Assembly: GCA_023014335.1 (NCBI GenBank)
Contig: JAECYW010000011.1
Location: 496,001 to 560,000, forward strand
Origin: Galerina marginata
Lineage: Eukaryota; Basidiomycota; Agaricomycetes; Agaricales; Galerinaceae
Direction of reading: 5' to 3'
Length of the DNA: 64,000 nucleotides
Within the stretch, counting starts at the first letter, position 1. Each line of letters begins with the position of its first letter. Position numbers and translations under genes: made by a program. The notes under the pieces were generated by a model. That model had not been told where the DNA came from. It saw nothing but the letters and a program-made list of their open reading frames with translations, and did not search any database. Below are positions 47,388-60,086 of the stretch, in pieces.

Positions 47388-47660
47388 GTCTACCGCAACC
47401 ACTTCTCAATTCTCACCGCGAGCACACACAACAGGCTGATGTGTAGGCTAGATGTACTATACTCACGTATAATTATAATCCCGCAAAGCGCACAACACGC
47501 GCAGCATACAGACTCAGACCACGAGAAAGAAAAACAACGCACACCGGCCCTCTTCAGTCTTCACCGGACGCATTTGCTATCTTACCGCCCAGCCAAATTT
47601 CTTTTAAATAACCCACCTCCTACAGTCGTACTGCGCCCGTCCTCGAAACACGGACCGGAT
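47388..47660 (+). repeat. dispersed repeat, copy 1
   Basis: Diverged direct copy of 52075-52290: shared words include cgtagt..tac.cg.aacttctca, gctgatgtgtag and ggccctc..gtc..cggacgcattt. No frame is conserved between copies. Confidence 0.4.
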
Positions 47661-49250
47661 AAGCTCTAATTTACACGCCCAAATTTATACAATTCCCATT
47701 CTGAGTTGATACCGAGCTGAGGAATAGCTGAGGACCCTTAGACTTCCACCCCTCTCAGATCTATGGGCCATCTGAATCCGAGTCGACGGATCTCGGTGGA
47801 CTAGCTTTGTAAGCCATTGCTTTGCATGGCATTTACGAGCCCTTCTCTTTTAAATCTATCTTTCAATAATAACTTTACGCTGGGCCCGATGAAATGGAAT
47901 TTGGATTTTTAATTAGAGGAAGTGTGACGCACAAACAAGCGAAGCTGCTGTTACCAGAGGCATTTTCAAAAACGCCTCCGGTAAGGCCAACTCCGCTGAG
48001 TCGGCTCCCGCTAACTTTGTGCAATTTTGAAGGTAGTTGTGTCCTGATTTATTTAGACATTCAGATGGTTACATTGCAAGGCTACAGAACAAAGAAATAC
48101 TACAATTGTACTCCCAATGTAGGCATCACATCCTCCGACAAACCAAGCAGGGTGCCGGTCAGTTGCGAGATGAAGCTTGAAACATCAAGACAATACTGCC
48201 AAGAAGGCAATTCACCGGGAGAAAGAAAGAGGAGTCCACGGCTGAAGATGTCCTCAAATCCATGGAGGACAAAGTTAGCCAATAGAACTGGCGGGTGCAA
48301 ACGAAGAACGGAATCGGTGGCAAATGGGGAGCTTGAGGAGTCGGACACAGTGGTTGTACACAAGGGAGCTGGGTGTAATCATTGCTAACATTATCAAATG
48401 TTGTGAGCGAAGGCAGTAATCGATTTCGAAGTCTCGGATAAGTCATGGAATGTCCGCGAAAGATGGGATGCGTACATGGGCTGCACGGCAAGCTCATCGT
48501 CGAGAGGCCAAAGGGCTGGGGGCGTTGAGCTTGACGCAGGATGGGGAGACACGGGAATGGCTTATCTAATGAGTATGAGCATTCGACTAGCTCTTCGTCG
48601 GCATGTGCGATGAGTTGCGGGGTCTGTTACGTGCTGATAGCGTCTAAGTACTCGACAACTTGTCAAACAAGGACGAGCTGTCACCTTGCTTTTTGTCGGC
48701 AGGTATGATGGGTCGCGGGATCAGGGGTCACGCATAGGGTGACCGTACACTGCAACTTGTCTGTGTCTACGGTTTGGATGAGCAGGAAACTGGATGCGAG
48801 ATAAGGGGATACAAATCGAGCCGTATGACTCGATTCGACTCGTACCTGCCGGTTTCCCTCCCCTCGCGCTCTTTGGCCCCTCTTATCCACCCTAGGTATC
48901 CCCCTACCGGCCCACATCTCAAAGGAACTTGAAGAGGAGGGGCGCACAGCATCATCAACCTTTATCCGAAGGTGTGGGGGTTGAAACAAGCCTATTCCTG
49001 TTGGAGTTTGGTTAGATAAACTACATATAAAAGGAATGCATATGTAAAAGTAGACTTACCGAACAAATTTGAGGCCTCTGATGGAGAGACAGACAACGAG
49101 AGACGAGGGAGGGAGGACAGCATAGAGATGACATGGGCATGGTTGAATGAACACCGACAACCACGGGGAAACTAAAAATAGCAATCGGCGTTTGCCGGAA
49201 AGTTAGGCGTTACACCCGCCAAATTTTTGGTGGGTTCAGATCGATAAAAG
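47661..49250. other. gene-poor repeat-bearing stretch
   Basis: Open frames on both strands around 47894-48500 (for example a 164-codon plus frame) have no recognisable domain and no splice support. From about 48840 to the palindrome at 49251, the sequence belongs to a dispersed repeat found inverted at 60958-61500; the word ccggcccacatct at 48913 also recurs at 58409. Confidence 0.4.
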
Positions 49251-49276
49251 AACGAGTCCTATAAATAGGACTCGTT
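49251..49276. repeat. perfect 11-bp-arm palindrome
   Basis: aacgagtccta/taggactcgtt with a taaa loop. The same palindromic word, with one change, occurs at 60958-60981. Confidence 0.8.
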
Positions 49277-49302
49277 ATTTGTCGAGATCGGCTATTATAA
49301 TA

Positions 49303-49879
49303 CAGTCGTCTCTGCCTTAACCCATACCTCTCCGTGGACAGCTCAGGGTATGGGGTATTGGAGAGTATGTACTTTGGGAGTGAGGCGAAATGTTCAAAAA
49401 ATCACAATAATAATAAAAAATGCCAGAAAAAAATCACAAAAATGCGGACTATATGTTAGTAGTTAGAAGTTATGACTAGCGATTAGATTTAACGCTTGTT
49501 TGAAGGAGAGAGCATATCCGCCCATTGATCTCGATGTTCTCACGATTCTTGCTTGCTGCGATTTGGAGATTTCGCGGCCACGATAGGGGTTGATTTGTAG
49601 GAATTGATTTGTTTTGCGCCTTCTGAGCAGCCACAAGCGGCACACCACCTTGATCCATACTCGGACAATTGAATTAGTCAGCTATGTAGCCCAGGGCCTA
49701 TGCTAATACGGCACCCATACCTATGGGTTTTCCGCTGGGAGGGGTATGGGTTATGGACTATCACAGAGTTATGGGTTATGGCATGCATTTTCCTGCGAAC
49801 CAACTTGGTGGACCCAAAAAAGTATGGACTTTAAGAGAGTATGGGTTATCTCAGGTATGGGTTAAGGCAGAGACGACTG
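49303..49879. mobile_element. Tc1/mariner-type MITE, 577 bp
   Basis: Perfect 27-bp terminal inverted repeats starting CAGTCGTCTCTGCCTTAACC at both ends, flanked by TA dinucleotides (49301-49302 and 49880-49881), the TA target duplication typical of Tc1/mariner/pogo elements. Subterminal copies of tatgggttat recur internally. No transposase frame, so it is non-autonomous. Identical TIRs suggest recent activity. Confidence 0.88.
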
Positions 49880-49881
49880 TA

Positions 49882-50874
49882 GTCTATGACAAGCGTGTAG
49901 ACGAACACCAATGATAAATTAACCACCTCCAGAATCCCTGAGCCCCGATGCGATTTTCCAACGCAGCGGCTCATCTTGAGATGTGTACGTTGATCTTTCA
50001 GGTGCACTATACATAATTAAAACAACGAAAAGTTGACAAGAATTTTACATTCCTTGTCCTTTCTCCTGGCTTCCAATTATTATCAAGCCAAAGCGTCTTC
50101 AGACTTCCTACCCCGGGGTGTCGTCGTCGTAAATTGACCATCGGGTTTAATTTGAACAGGTAAGTAAATTTAAAACAACTTGCAGGTGTGCTGTTGATTT
50201 ATGAGGGCCTCCGACGATGGTCTATGATTAGGAGGGTTGATGGACGGTGTACACCGGTCTCAGTCTGCTCGATATGTGGACGAGAACGAAAGCACGTTCT
50301 AATTCAAACACATGCAAATACCGGGCTGCTTTCTTTTCTTTTCTTGACCGTCGCCTTCCGCCACCAACGTGAACTCGAGCCGTGTTTGGGCCAGATCCGC
50401 CCTGTTTTTTGCGCAAAAGCCCAGGCTGCGGCCGTTCCGCTTCTCAGTCAAGTACACCTCTGGGTTGTCCTCGATTTTTAAATTAGGACTTCATCCGTGT
50501 CTGACACTCCTCGCGTAAATCTGGGTGATGTTGGGTCGTCGGGGAAGGGAAGGAGGAGGGTTCGACTTGGTTCTGCCGTCGCCGCCGCCGTCTGTGTCTG
50601 ATTTGATACCTGACACGACGACACTGTTACCACCACTACCACTTGTGATACGGCTTCCTCGTATTTAATAGCTTCTATACGTGCATCTGGGGCTACACAC
50701 ATCGATAACGAACCTCGCTAGACAACTCCCCCTCGCGTCTTTTCTTCTCTTTCGAGTGTCATGTATACGTTGCGGTTCCTCCAGATCTATGCTATCTAGG
50801 TTTATTGCTGCTGCTGCTGCGGATGTTCGTCCGGGGATGTGTTGTGGGGATGGCAAACGACCTACCCTCCGGAC
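49882..50874. other. intergenic, no supported gene
   Basis: Short open frames only, none with a domain or splice-consistent extension. No repeat noticed. Confidence 0.35.
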
Positions 50875-50947
50875 GAGGCTACAGCTCAGTGACAGAGAGC
50901 ACCAGCATCGAAAGCAGGAGGACCTGGGTTCGATTCCCAGTGGCTTC
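50875..50947 (+). tRNA. tRNA-like gene, anticodon loop reads CGA (possible pseudogene)
   Basis: 73 nt fold as a cloverleaf: acceptor GAGGCTA/TGGCTTC (two wobble pairs), D stem GCTC/GAGC, anticodon stem CCAGC/GCAGG with a central A-A mismatch and loop ATCGAAA, five-nt variable region, T arm CTGGG-TTCGATT-CCCAG. A TTTT run at 50951-50954 could end Pol III transcription. CGA would be a Ser anticodon, yet the long variable arm of tRNA-Ser is absent and position 8 is C, so it may be a decayed tRNA or a tRNA-derived SINE head. Confidence 0.5.
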
Positions 50948-51082
50948 GGGTTTTCCCAAATGCGGCCAGTATCGTACGATCTCTTACAGTGTGATCTTTC
51001 TACATTGACATTATCTGATTCTTTTGGAGATGAACATTTCCTTATTCTCGATTCTTCTTAGACATATTCTTTCTCCGTCTTT

Positions 51083-51770
51083 ATGTTTCTTGTCTATGTG
51101 TACGGCTTTTGTTTTGTTTTGTTTTGTGCCTGCTTTGTGCTTTCGTTTTTGAGCCGTCCTGTTCGTTTGGCCTGTCGTCGCCTCGAACTCGTACGTCCGT
51201 TTTCGCTTTCTCTCCTCTGCCTTGCGTTCAACGTACCATCGTTATCACTACCATATGACTACATATCATATGACCATCTCTCTCTCTCTCTCTCGTCCAT
51301 CTACCATCCATACATTCCTTTGTAGCACTCTGCACGTTTCACGGCCATGGTTTCTGTTTTCTTCACGCAGATATTTCTGTCCAACTCTTACTCCGCCTCC
51401 TTCTCTCCTTCTCCTCCTGCTTTGAGTCCTAGTCCCGCATACATTGCTTGAGATTACGACTTGACAATGCACAGAAAGTATTGTGATTCTACAGCATCTT
51501 GCAATGCAACCTTGCCTAGCCCTCTAAGCGGTTGCTCAAACACAATCAGCTGTTGGATTTGGAGGTAGGTATGACTGATCCCTTCTCCGTTCACCTATGT
51601 ACTCTAACAGACCGACAAGTGACTATCAACGCCCATTCCGCCTTTTCCGAGATTCCGCAATGCCATGCCTTAGATCTAGAGCAATGGCGTTGTGGTATTG
51701 GTATGGACTGGTGGCCGAGCCAATCTCCGAGCCAATCAGGTGCCGGCGCTTATTCACGAATCTTATAGTG
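51083..51770 (-). repeat. inverted third copy of FMO-BCS1 intergenic DNA
   Basis: Re-reads, in reverse orientation, the intergenic sequence of units A (about 26620-25440) and B (about 41980-41390): matching words include ccatctaccat, ccatggtttctgtttt, acattgc/tgcaatg near 51450 and ccattccgcc..ttccgagattccgc. It contains a (TC)n run at 51281-51296. The adjacent genes were not copied. Confidence 0.7.
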
Positions 51771-52790
51771 AGTTAGTGATTGTTCGTTTACTCACTTGTT
51801 CATGCGGCAACTTTCTTGTTTATATTTTTCTTGTATGTAGTAAGTTCTATTTCACATGTACATGGGGCTACAAACCCTCCAATCGAGGGTCCAAGAATAT
51901 AATTTCTATTTTTACCTACACACTCCGCTGAATGGGCGTAAAAGGATTTTTTTTTAAATTAGAGATTCATCTGTGTGTGACGATCCGCGCTGGCTCACCT
52001 TTTTTGTTTTTACGACCTCACGCGCGGTGGTTTAATTTGGAGTTCTTCCTATATCCTTCTAGACAAAAATGATGCCCGTAGTTTTACGCGGTTACTTCTC
52101 ACAGCGAACAACAAACAACCAGCTGATATGTGTAGGAAATATGTACGACTCTCATATACTCCTTGGAAAAGCACATAACATTAGAGCAAACTCGGAGCAG
52201 AAGAGCACCCACTGGCCCTCATGTTCGGACGCATTTACATTTATATTCTATCGCTCCCGTCCTTCTGAACTTGGTTATGCGATCTCCCTGCCGCACACAA
52301 AGGCTTCACATATACTACAAAATGGGGAAATTACTGCCCGATATGAAATAGTCGAAAAACTTGAGCCCGCCGCCCATCTCCCCGATCAATTACAGTCTAA
52401 GCAGACGAGCCAGACCAAATTGTATTTAATTTTTTCAATGCCCCGCCTCCGTGCGCTAAGTAGTTAGTGGTCCTGCTCTCATCACACCGTCCTAACTGTT
52501 TTAGAAATTGCTTCTGGGGCCAAGTTACAGTGCGGACTGTTGAATTTAGCGTTTGAGCACCGCCCGTAGATCGACCGTACAAAGCGGCTGCAAAAAGACG
52601 ATCAATCAGTGACTATATTTCATAGGCTCGATTTGCAGTTGAAATCGGCGGTAGTTTTTGTGCCTATTTAACTCCCAAGCTCGTCCAAGGTAAGCGACAC
52701 GCGAATAATTTGGATCTTCAATGTAATGATGAGCATAGCAAGTCTCGAATAAATATGCCGATCCCAAGTTCATATACATAGACCGAAAGA
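51771..52790. other. 3' flank of the second NLR-type gene
   Basis: Contains the second copy (52075-52290) of the dispersed repeat at 47388. No gene supported. Confidence 0.4.
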
Positions 52791-55700
52791 CTATGAAAGA
52801 GGAGATATTTTTCCTGTATAGCCCATCAATTGTTCTATTCCTTCAGCTTTAGGGTCCCTTGTGTTCATGCGGTCAGGAGTCGACTGAAGGCTAAATTCTT
52901 CCAGCCACAAGAATATGTCCTCATACCGCCGGTCGTATTCAGTAACCTGGTTTACTGCTTGTCAAAAAAAATTTACTGCGTGAAGAAAGCTAGCTGCCTT
53001 ACCTTCATCCACGACAAGGCCCTAGAACAAAATCCTTCTGGTGGGTATTGAAAATATTTGGTGCCTTCTCCGAATGTTACCATATCCCGTAATGCGTAAA
53101 GTTGTTTGACACCTATTGGCTCAAAATATACTTCGGCCATGACAGAACGGTGGATGTAAGCTATCAAGTTTGTTACTGAGGTGAAGACACTTTGTTGAGT
53201 CGCAATTGTCTGCTAAAGTTGTGGTCATCCAACGGTCATCACACAGAACAATCTCATAGCGCTATAACTCACCATTTTATGTTTGTTTAACCAGTCTATG
53301 ACTTTATCCGGCAAGACTGGGTCTGGTAGGTGTACCGTAGCCTTCCAGTCGACGTCCCATAGAACCTCTATGAGTTCTTCGGTCATTTCACATGCATATG
53401 CGTCTTGATAATATTCCTTGCTGAAGAAGTTGACCAAATGAAAATTTAATTGGGAAAAGTGGGTACTGTAGAACAGCCAATCCCGTTTGAGCCAACTGCG
53501 CTGTTAAATCAGTATGCTTTATGAGTAATGCATAAAACTTACTCTAGATTGTTACTTTTTGCCGTGATTTGACGGAGGCAATCGATGCATGTCCGTAGGA
53601 AATCCCTGCGATATTGTATGTGAAAATTCTTGTCGTCCTGCGTTAGTTGGGACCCTGTATCTTGCGGCAATTCCATGAGAAACTCATGCAGGCCAGGCAA
53701 ACTATACACCTCAGGCCATTTATACCCAGCTTGAAAGTTCCAATATATTTCAACAAAATCTGCATTCTCATGAAGGACTTGCTTCACAAGGTTTCCATCT
53801 TGACCAAGGAAGAAGTATATGTCCCTGAACTCGCCTCCCCCGAAATGTAGATATGGCAAGTACTTCAGTGTCGTAGAGCGGGAAGTGGACAATGTTTTGT
53901 AAAGAACGTCGCCTTGTAATGTCTTCAACATTTTTTGGACCCTCTTGTGCCTTCCCCCAAAGGGGTATCTTAGTTTACCGTGGTCCCTCTGAGGAAGGTT
54001 CAGGAAGTGATCAATCACAATTAAAAAATCTGTCAATCTTATTACTCACTTCTATCAGGTTAATTAGGTCGGCTGCATAGAAGATATGGGGAAGCATGAT
54101 GGAAGGGTTCAGAGGGCTTGAATTCTTATTTAATTGGAGGGCTTCCAGCGCGACTTCCATGTCTTTAAAAAAACGATCCAGGGTGGGGACTGACAAGGGA
54201 GATCGACATGCCACTAAAGCACGACTGACATAGTAGTATGTCTTTGACGACCTAATGTTGTGTCAGATTGCACTGAAAATAAAGAGTACAAAAATGCACT
54301 CACGGTTCCTTAAGAATTCCTTTTAAGCACCCAATGACATACCCGGAAAATCCAGTGAAGATACGATCATTCACTGCCTGTTGGTCAATAAAGAATAGCT
54401 TTGAACGATTGGAATCCAACAGGAATTCGGAAAAAGAAACATGGGAAAAAGAGATATTAGGCTCTGGATGGCCAAACGTCGGTTCTAGGTCCATGAAGTC
54501 TTCACTGTGGTCCTCTGTATCGTCGTCATCGAAAGCATTGAACTCTCTTGGACTGTCAACCCGAGGGCCATGAGAATCGACCTCCATGTCGATAATATTT
54601 GCCTCTGACTCATCACTATCCTCCTCCATGTCGATAATGTGTGCCTCTGACTCATCGGTATCCTCCTCCTCCATGTCGATAATGTTCACCTCCGACTCAT
54701 CAGTCTCCTCCTTCATATCATCAGATCCATTATTGTTGCTCTTGATAGCTCCGTCTGATATCTGCCGGACCTCGACAATGGAGCCGATGGCCTCTAGGAC
54801 CTTGCTTATCTTGATGGGTGCAATATCGAGGAAGAGTGTCATGGCTTTTGGATTAGCGTTCGCATTGATACCGCCAAGGACACTGACAAGCGTATTTACT
54901 TTCTCCTCATTGCCGAGTGAATAAGCCGACAAGATATTTGTGTATAAAATATCCAATTCCGTGGTTTCGAATGCCGGTAACCGCGAAAAACCAGGATTGA
55001 TGATAAATTCAAGTTGTTCCTGGGGTATGCAAAACCTAGTTCCAACAAACTTGGTGACTATTTTCGCATAAAGGAACTGCCCAGACGCTTTTTTGACCAA
55101 TTTTTCAATTGTATCAACTGATGGCCAGGGCTTCTCAACTCCATCCAGGGCTTTTGGATTCTGCTCGTATATTTTTTCAAATTCGGCGAGGAAGAACTTT
55201 CTGATGTCTTCGTCAGCGTCGGGAGAATATTGATTAACGACCATCTTTCTGGCCACCATAGCCAACGGTTCCTGGTCGAAAGCACGCTTTATCTCCGCTT
55301 CTGGGCGACTAGCGATCAAGAATCTCAAAGGACACGAGGGATCTGCGCTTAAGTTCAAAGCCGACACAAGAGAGAGGATATGGGACTGGATATCTATATC
55401 AATGCACTCATCGAGGCCATCGATAAGGACGACTGGAGTATCTGAGAGTGGGCCTAGCCTGCGGAGGGGCTCAAGGATAAGACGCTGTAGCTGAATCTCT
55501 ATGGATAGTCTGGGAAGGATGCGATCTTTAAGGAGTGCTTCATTTACATGCCGAAAGAGGCCTGGTACGTTTCGGGCGAGTTGATAGGCAAGGGTCGAGA
55601 AGAGAGAGCCAGCGTGATTTCGCTTGGGGTCCACTTTGGCGAAGAAGAAACTCCCGCCGTAGTATTTCTCGGGTGATTGTTCCAGGATCTGCGCGACTTC

Positions 55701-56090
55701 GTGCATGATCGCAGACTTTCCTACCCCTACAGGACCATGGAGCCAATATACTCCAGAATTCGGCATTGGATCCCGGACCCAGTCAAGGATATCCTGAATA
55801 ATTTGTTTGCAAGTTCCAGGGTGATATATTCCAACAGCATAGCGATCTTGAGAATTATAGAGCGCTCCGTGCGATATCTCGTTTAGAAGGACGTCCATTC
55901 CTGCATCTAGAGGTAGGAAGATCGTGTGGACGAAGAGAGCAGACAACTCACCGGATGTGCCGCTATAGTGGTGTACTCCTCCCGAAACGCTGTTGACATT
56001 CAAACTGTTGACTTTGGTATGGCAGGCATCGCGGAAAAGGCCGGTGATTGGTTGGGGGTCAGAGTTGACCGCATGGATATGTATATTCAT
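52791..56090 (-). CDS. NACHT NTPase (NLR-like), no ankyrins, 992 aa
   Basis: Seven exons: 56090-55952, 55906-54304, 54251-54050, 53988-53543, 53495-53273, 53212-53003, 52946-52791, all in frame; introns 45-61 nt. The first intron (45 nt) is a multiple of three and stop-free, so its retention cannot be excluded. Walker A GPVGVGKS (about 104-111), Walker B VVLIDGLDEC (about 205-214) and LIASRPEAEI define the NACHT core; the ALYNSQDRY...HPGTCKQIIQDILDWV lead-in is typical of Agaricomycete NACHT proteins. A Gly/Asn-rich N-terminus (NVNSVSGGVHHYSG) precedes it. The middle holds an acidic DESE repeat; the C-terminal about 400 residues have no recognised repeat domain. It is not a close paralogue of the duplicated NACHT-ankyrin genes. 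Role in non-self recognition is inferred from the family. Confidence 0.87.
54580..54712 (-). repeat. coding minisatellite: acidic DESE...IIDMEE repeats
   Basis: Three tandem units of 48-57 bp encode DESEVNIIDMEEEDT / DESEAHIIDMEEDS / DESEANIIDMEVDS inside the NACHT gene. Unit-length differences are multiples of three, so frame is kept. Confidence 0.85.
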
Positions 56091-57879
56091 ATGAAAGGAG
56101 GAGGAGAGTTCTGAGGAAGATAAAGGTGTAAGGACTGAAGAAGGGCAAGAACTGCGGAAATCGCAGATAGCAGTGTAAACCTTGAAGGCCCGTTACTCAT
56201 ATGTACCCCGAGTTATAGCCCGCACTTAGACGGGCAATACCTGTCGCCCTGACAAGTCCTGTAATACAAGGATCTGACAGTTGACGAGTCTGGGACCACG
56301 GTGGATGAGATCTTTTTTTGGACTCACCTCATGCAACACTGCCAACACCACCGCACGGCCAGCCCAGCCCCGGGACGTCCATCCTCTCCATTTCGCAGAC
56401 TCTGGCTGTCCCCGTGAACGACCTTCCCAATTGAGAAACAGCACCTAGGATTCCGTCGGACGGATTCGCTGGGTGTGCGGGGATGATAGCTATGTAAACT
56501 GTTCACGGCCTAGACGATAAATATTAGATTTAATTCAGCTTACCATTTCGCGTGGAATGAACTTTACCAAAGCAAAAGCGCCTCCCCATGGCTGTGGTGC
56601 AAGCTGACACTCAGAGGCGGGCGCGACGTCGAAGGCTCGGTACTGGGGCTAAGAAAGATAGAAGTTAGTGTCGTCCTTTCCAGAGAATGTTGCTGCAAGC
56701 AATTTGGTTGTTAGATCATAATGAAGTTATGGATACACTAAAAAAAGACGTACTATGTGTCAAACCACCACATTATTGCTGTCGAGATATTCGCAAAGCG
56801 CTGTAGTCATAAGATAGAACAATAGTTAGTCATAAACTCACGGTTACTCACCTTTCTCCCGAACTTTTGACGACACCTAAGCAGATCTCAAGTCGTCTCA
56901 TGTTTTTGTTTCCCTGGTCCCATCAAAGATCCCAGAGCCCAGGACATAGCCCATCAGGAAAAACACTTTTTCCCCAAGAGCCTCACAGGACACCCCAGGA
57001 CACCCTAGGGCAAGCAGGGTAGTCAAGTTGATCAAACCTCTGAGGACAGTCATAAGCGTAAGTCTTCCGGATAGCCTTTTTTTAGGATGGTCTATGAACA
57101 TCCCAGGGCATCCCAGGGCATCCTAGGACTGACTTTGGATTATAGTTAAACCTAGTCAGGGTGTCTTAGGTTTGGCTTGAAACATTATAGGTCATCATAG
57201 AATTGGCTTGTTTCATCTCAGGATTCCTTAGGTTTGCTTATAATGCACAGGGGATATTTGGAAATAAATTTTATTCGTATTTAATTCTACACCTAGACTA
57301 CATAGGCTAAAAGAATAGAAAATGTGTAGACAATGGAAGGAGCCACTGTCTACATACACTCTTAAGGTGTGGCATCTACACCTGTTGCATGGAGATCAGT
57401 CAATACCCAAGAGACCATACACAAAACTAGCAACTCACCAGCCTCGTCAATTCCACTCCTTTCCCTGGCGGGCTTTGGGTCGTGACTGGAAGAAGGCGCT
57501 ACAAGCCGAGCATTAGCTAACCATCCGCATTAATAAGGGGGTTTGAAGTTGGGAAGTGGGGACTCACCAGTGTGTACACCACCTCTTGCGGAGATGGGAA
57601 GTCGAGAGGCCAGGCGGGGGGATTACAGGTGCCGCCGCTGTTGCACGGACAGCGGTCTCGACTATTTCAGTCGTCCCACCGTCGTTCTTTTGTTCGTTCA
57701 TTATGTGGCGTGGCGGGGACGTTGGAACACGGGATGCAGGAGGAGCAAATGGGAGGAGAGGAGCGGGGAGGATGTTAGCACGGCGCGATGCGAGTAAATA
57801 GAAGACATACCCGTATGCGAGCACCCTCGTTCGACGACGCCCTTCATTCGACGGGCGCTGCCACGAAACCTCGTCCTCG

Positions 57880-58010
57880 ATCGTTTGCTTTGATCTCGTT
57901 AGCCTCGGCCTTTCGTATTCGCCCCCGGTCCTTCGCGTTTTCCCCCACATCCTCGGTCCTTTGCATTCGCTTCGTCGTCCCCGAGCCTTCGTGTTCGCCA
58001 ACTGAGGAGG
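57880..58010. repeat. degenerate GC-rich minisatellite
   Basis: Several degenerate units built on gcctcggcctttcgtattcgcccccggtccttcgcg-type words (tcggcctttcgtattcg, ggtccttcgcgttttc, ggtcctttgcattcg). Copies differ in length. Confidence 0.5.
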
Positions 58011-59279
58011 TGTTGTTGTGGCGGGGTGTAAGCGGTGTCGATAACGGTTGAGGAGGCGGGCGATGAGCCGGCGTCGTCCGCGTCGGTGCATGCTGACGCT
58101 GTTTGCAGAGGAGGCGGATATGGTGGGCTGCCGCGTGTCGACGTCGTTTGCGATGGTGGTGGAGGTGGTGATGCTCGGTGGCGGTCATGGAGACGGTGGC
58201 GGTGGGCGTGCATCCTCCACGTTGACGCGGTTTGAGGGGTGCGGTGGTGACGTGGTAAGACGGACATGGTGGTGTGGCGTTAACGACGTCGTCGTCCGGA
58301 CAGGCAGAGAGGCGGTGGGGACGGTGTTGTCAGCGCCAATGCCGTTCGAGGAGGAGGAGGCGGTGGGGCGGCGTCACCCGCATCGGAGCAGCCTGAGGAC
58401 ATCCAAACCCGGCCCACATCTTGAAGAAGGAGGGGCGCACGGGCAGGGGGTGGTTGTGGTTGAGGTTTGAAAGGTTGAAGTTGAACTTCACGCGGCAAGT
58501 TCAACATGTCATGTGATCAAACATGTCAGCTGCTCAGATCACGCACGCGAAAGCGCGTCGCGTCGCGTCCGCGTCGGACTTGTTGACTTCCTGCGGCCTG
58601 TGAAATCATTTTCAAAACTTTGTCTTTTGAAAACTCTCACCCCGTCGGCCCTACCTCGACGCTGCTTGCACCTGCCGCGGACGCCTTTACAGTGCCATCA
58701 ACGCCGTGACGTGTCACGCGTTGCCTCTTGCTTTCACCCATCATCACCACCTCTCACCACTCACCACCGCCTCCACCCTTCACCCCTTCCTCCATCGCCT
58801 TCGATGTCGGCCACCACTGACGCCACGTCACCATGGTAGCAAGGCCTCAGCGGCTCCCGCCTCTCCCGATCGACGCGAACCGCCGACGATGACCGCACAA
58901 ACGGATTCTTCAACACGAACCGGCGCCGGTCTGCGTGCCTCGTCAGGCGTAGGGGGCGGGGAAATGGTAGCAGTGGGTGGGGAAGTGGGCGCCCGAGGTG
59001 AGGACAATGGGAGCAGGTAAGCACACCCACCACGCCTTCCCCACCAACACTTTGCTAACGAGTTAACAGGTCCCGTACCGTCCATTGCTGCCACGTTGAC
59101 GACGACGATGGGCAACGAGCAGCGCCAAACCCCTTGCTTTTCAACGCAGCCCCTCACGCCGTTTACGGCGAGCGCGCGCGGGCATCGTCACCACCCTCTC
59201 CCATGCCACCATGCTGCTGGGAGCCCACGGCCGCCCCTTTCCACCGTCGTACGGCCAGCCCTTTTACGGACGACGGCCG

Positions 59280-59600
59280 CTCTCGCATTCGGGGACTCGA
59301 TGCCTGTGCGTAGAGTCCCACGACCTCGCCTTTCCCCCCCATCCTTTCGTATCGCGAGGCTTATTCGCAATCGCCACGCCTACGCACTCGGATTCGGGGA
59401 CTCGACGGTGTGTCAAGCCCTCCCTTAACCTTGACCCTCCCCCGTTTGCACTTGCGACGCACAATCGCGACTGCCGGGACCCAGGCCCCCATACTCGTAT
59501 TCGGGGACCTGGGGGCTTGTATGTCGGGCCTCCCGCGGCCATTGCTTCCGCGTTGCCGGGATCCAACGCCCACCTACTCGTATTCGCCATCTGCCACCTG
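59280..59600. repeat. degenerate minisatellite with ctcgtattcggggac core
   Basis: At least four spaced copies: ctcgcattcggggactcg (59281), ctcggattcggggactcg (59387), ctcgtattcggggacctg (59494), ctcgtattcgccatc (59579); spacing about 85-107 bp. Confidence 0.6.
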
Positions 59601-60086
59601 TGCGTCGACCCTCCCGCGCCGCCCGACTCATCGCCCACTCACCCGCGTTTGGGGATCCACCATTTGTTAAGTGCCATGCAATTACGACCGCCAATTAATG
59701 TAGTTATTAGAGTAGAATAAGTACAGTAGTAATGTATTCAATATTAATATAAGACTGTAATAGCTATTGGCATATGGAAATAAGATATATGATTAACTTT
59801 GACACCCCTTGGATGCCCAGGAATTGTGCGGAAATTGATATTGACTGAAGAAAAAGCCTATGAAGGTCTATGAATGCACTAGGCCAGCCCAAGAAAAAAG
59901 CAAAGTTTATAGAGACTCATAGAAAGGCCTATGAATGTCCCTGGGTTGTCCTAGGCTCCCCAAGTTGACCTAAGACACTACGGTAGAGTATGGTGGCTCC
60001 TGGTTGTGACAATATTTTCCCAGGGCAACTTGGGGCAAAAGTCTTTTTCCTGATGCCATGGCGTAGTACCAATCATGGTCGCCTTC

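Larger units (their letters stand above)
56091..60086. other. repeat-rich, GC-variable stretch without supported genes
   Basis: From 56900 to 57300 and from 59800 to 60060 there are related, partly inverted repeat blocks (cccatcaggaaaaacactttttcccc at 56949 versus its reverse complement near 60030; cccagggca words). From 57850 to 59660 the sequence is GC-rich with CG-containing near-repeats. Open frames occur in all phases there as a compositional effect. No domain-bearing protein found. Confidence 0.45.

Noticed and set aside
47894..48388. 164-codon plus-strand frame and an opposing minus frame
   Set aside because: Neither strand gives a recognisable domain or consistent introns; region is repeat-bearing. 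Left as intergenic.
57543..59720. Multiple overlapping 60-175 codon frames on both strands
   Set aside because: GC-rich repetitive sequence keeps all frames open; products are His/Arg/Pro-rich and unlike known proteins.
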